From: Thiotrichales bacterium
GTDB taxonomy: Bacteria > Pseudomonadota > Gammaproteobacteria > UWMA-0217
Direction: 5' to 3'
Assembly (NCBI GenBank): GCA_024763135.1
Contig: JANTGD010000198.1
Coordinates: forward strand, 1-6,750
Length of the DNA: 6,750 nt
The notes beneath the pieces were generated by a model. It made no database searches. It was not told the DNA's origin and saw only the letters and a list, made by a program, of their open reading frames with translations. Position 1 is the stretch's first letter, and every line of letters starts with the position of its first letter. A program made the translations under genes and the position numbers. Below, one piece after another: positions 6,686 to 6,750 of the stretch.

Positions 6686-6750
6686 TTGGTGATGAGAGGT
6701 TTTTCTGGTTTGCCAGGTGCGCCAAGGGCTTGCGTGGACTTTCGTGATCC

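Noticed and set aside
1..6750. CRISPR array, tRNA, rRNA, toxin-antitoxin or defence genes
   Set aside because: No regularly spaced direct repeats, tRNA-like or rRNA-like sequence, or recognisable toxin, antitoxin or defence domains were seen on either strand.

Overview
The window is a compact, moderate-GC stretch of proteobacterial chromosome. The gene set points to a gammaproteobacterium: a bifunctional-type ArgA with an amino-acid-kinase-like domain fused to a GNAT domain, a CpdA-type cAMP phosphodiesterase, SirB1, and a YadG/YadH ABC exporter that resembles the E. coli proteins very closely. The order yadG-yadH-argA-cpdA-sirB1 is not that of E. coli. The edges are full of repeat sequence of the kind common in environmental gammaproteobacteria, but I cannot name a genus.

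Layout. Positions 1-359 hold no convincing gene. They contain one arm of a long inverted repeat (1-84), a 118-bp MITE-like element with perfect 12-bp terminal inverted repeats (86-203), and a palindrome-bearing stretch that may be an insertion-sequence end (about 204-359). This stretch runs right up to the stop codon of a leftward-reading M17 aminopeptidase gene (360-1748). A short divergent intergenic region follows. Five rightward genes then run to 6504 with gaps of 3, 38, -4 and 48 bp: yadG and yadH (ABC-2 exporter), argA (first step of arginine synthesis), cpdA (cAMP hydrolysis; its GTG start overlaps the argA stop) and sirB1 (transglutaminase-like/TPR protein). They look like one transcription unit. 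A G+C-rich hairpin lies just after sirB1. The second arm of the inverted repeat (6602-6685) ends the window, followed by 65 bp of unassigned sequence.

How the parts relate. YadG and YadH form one exporter (ATPase plus permease). The other genes are housekeeping functions with no obvious shared pathway, so their linkage is probably transcriptional. The most notable structure is not a gene: the whole six-gene block lies between two inverted 84-bp arms that match at 82 of 84 positions. The left arm also appears to carry a small inserted element that is absent at the right arm. The genes themselves are ordinary, and I see no defence system, CRISPR array, toxin-antitoxin pair or novel multigene system here.
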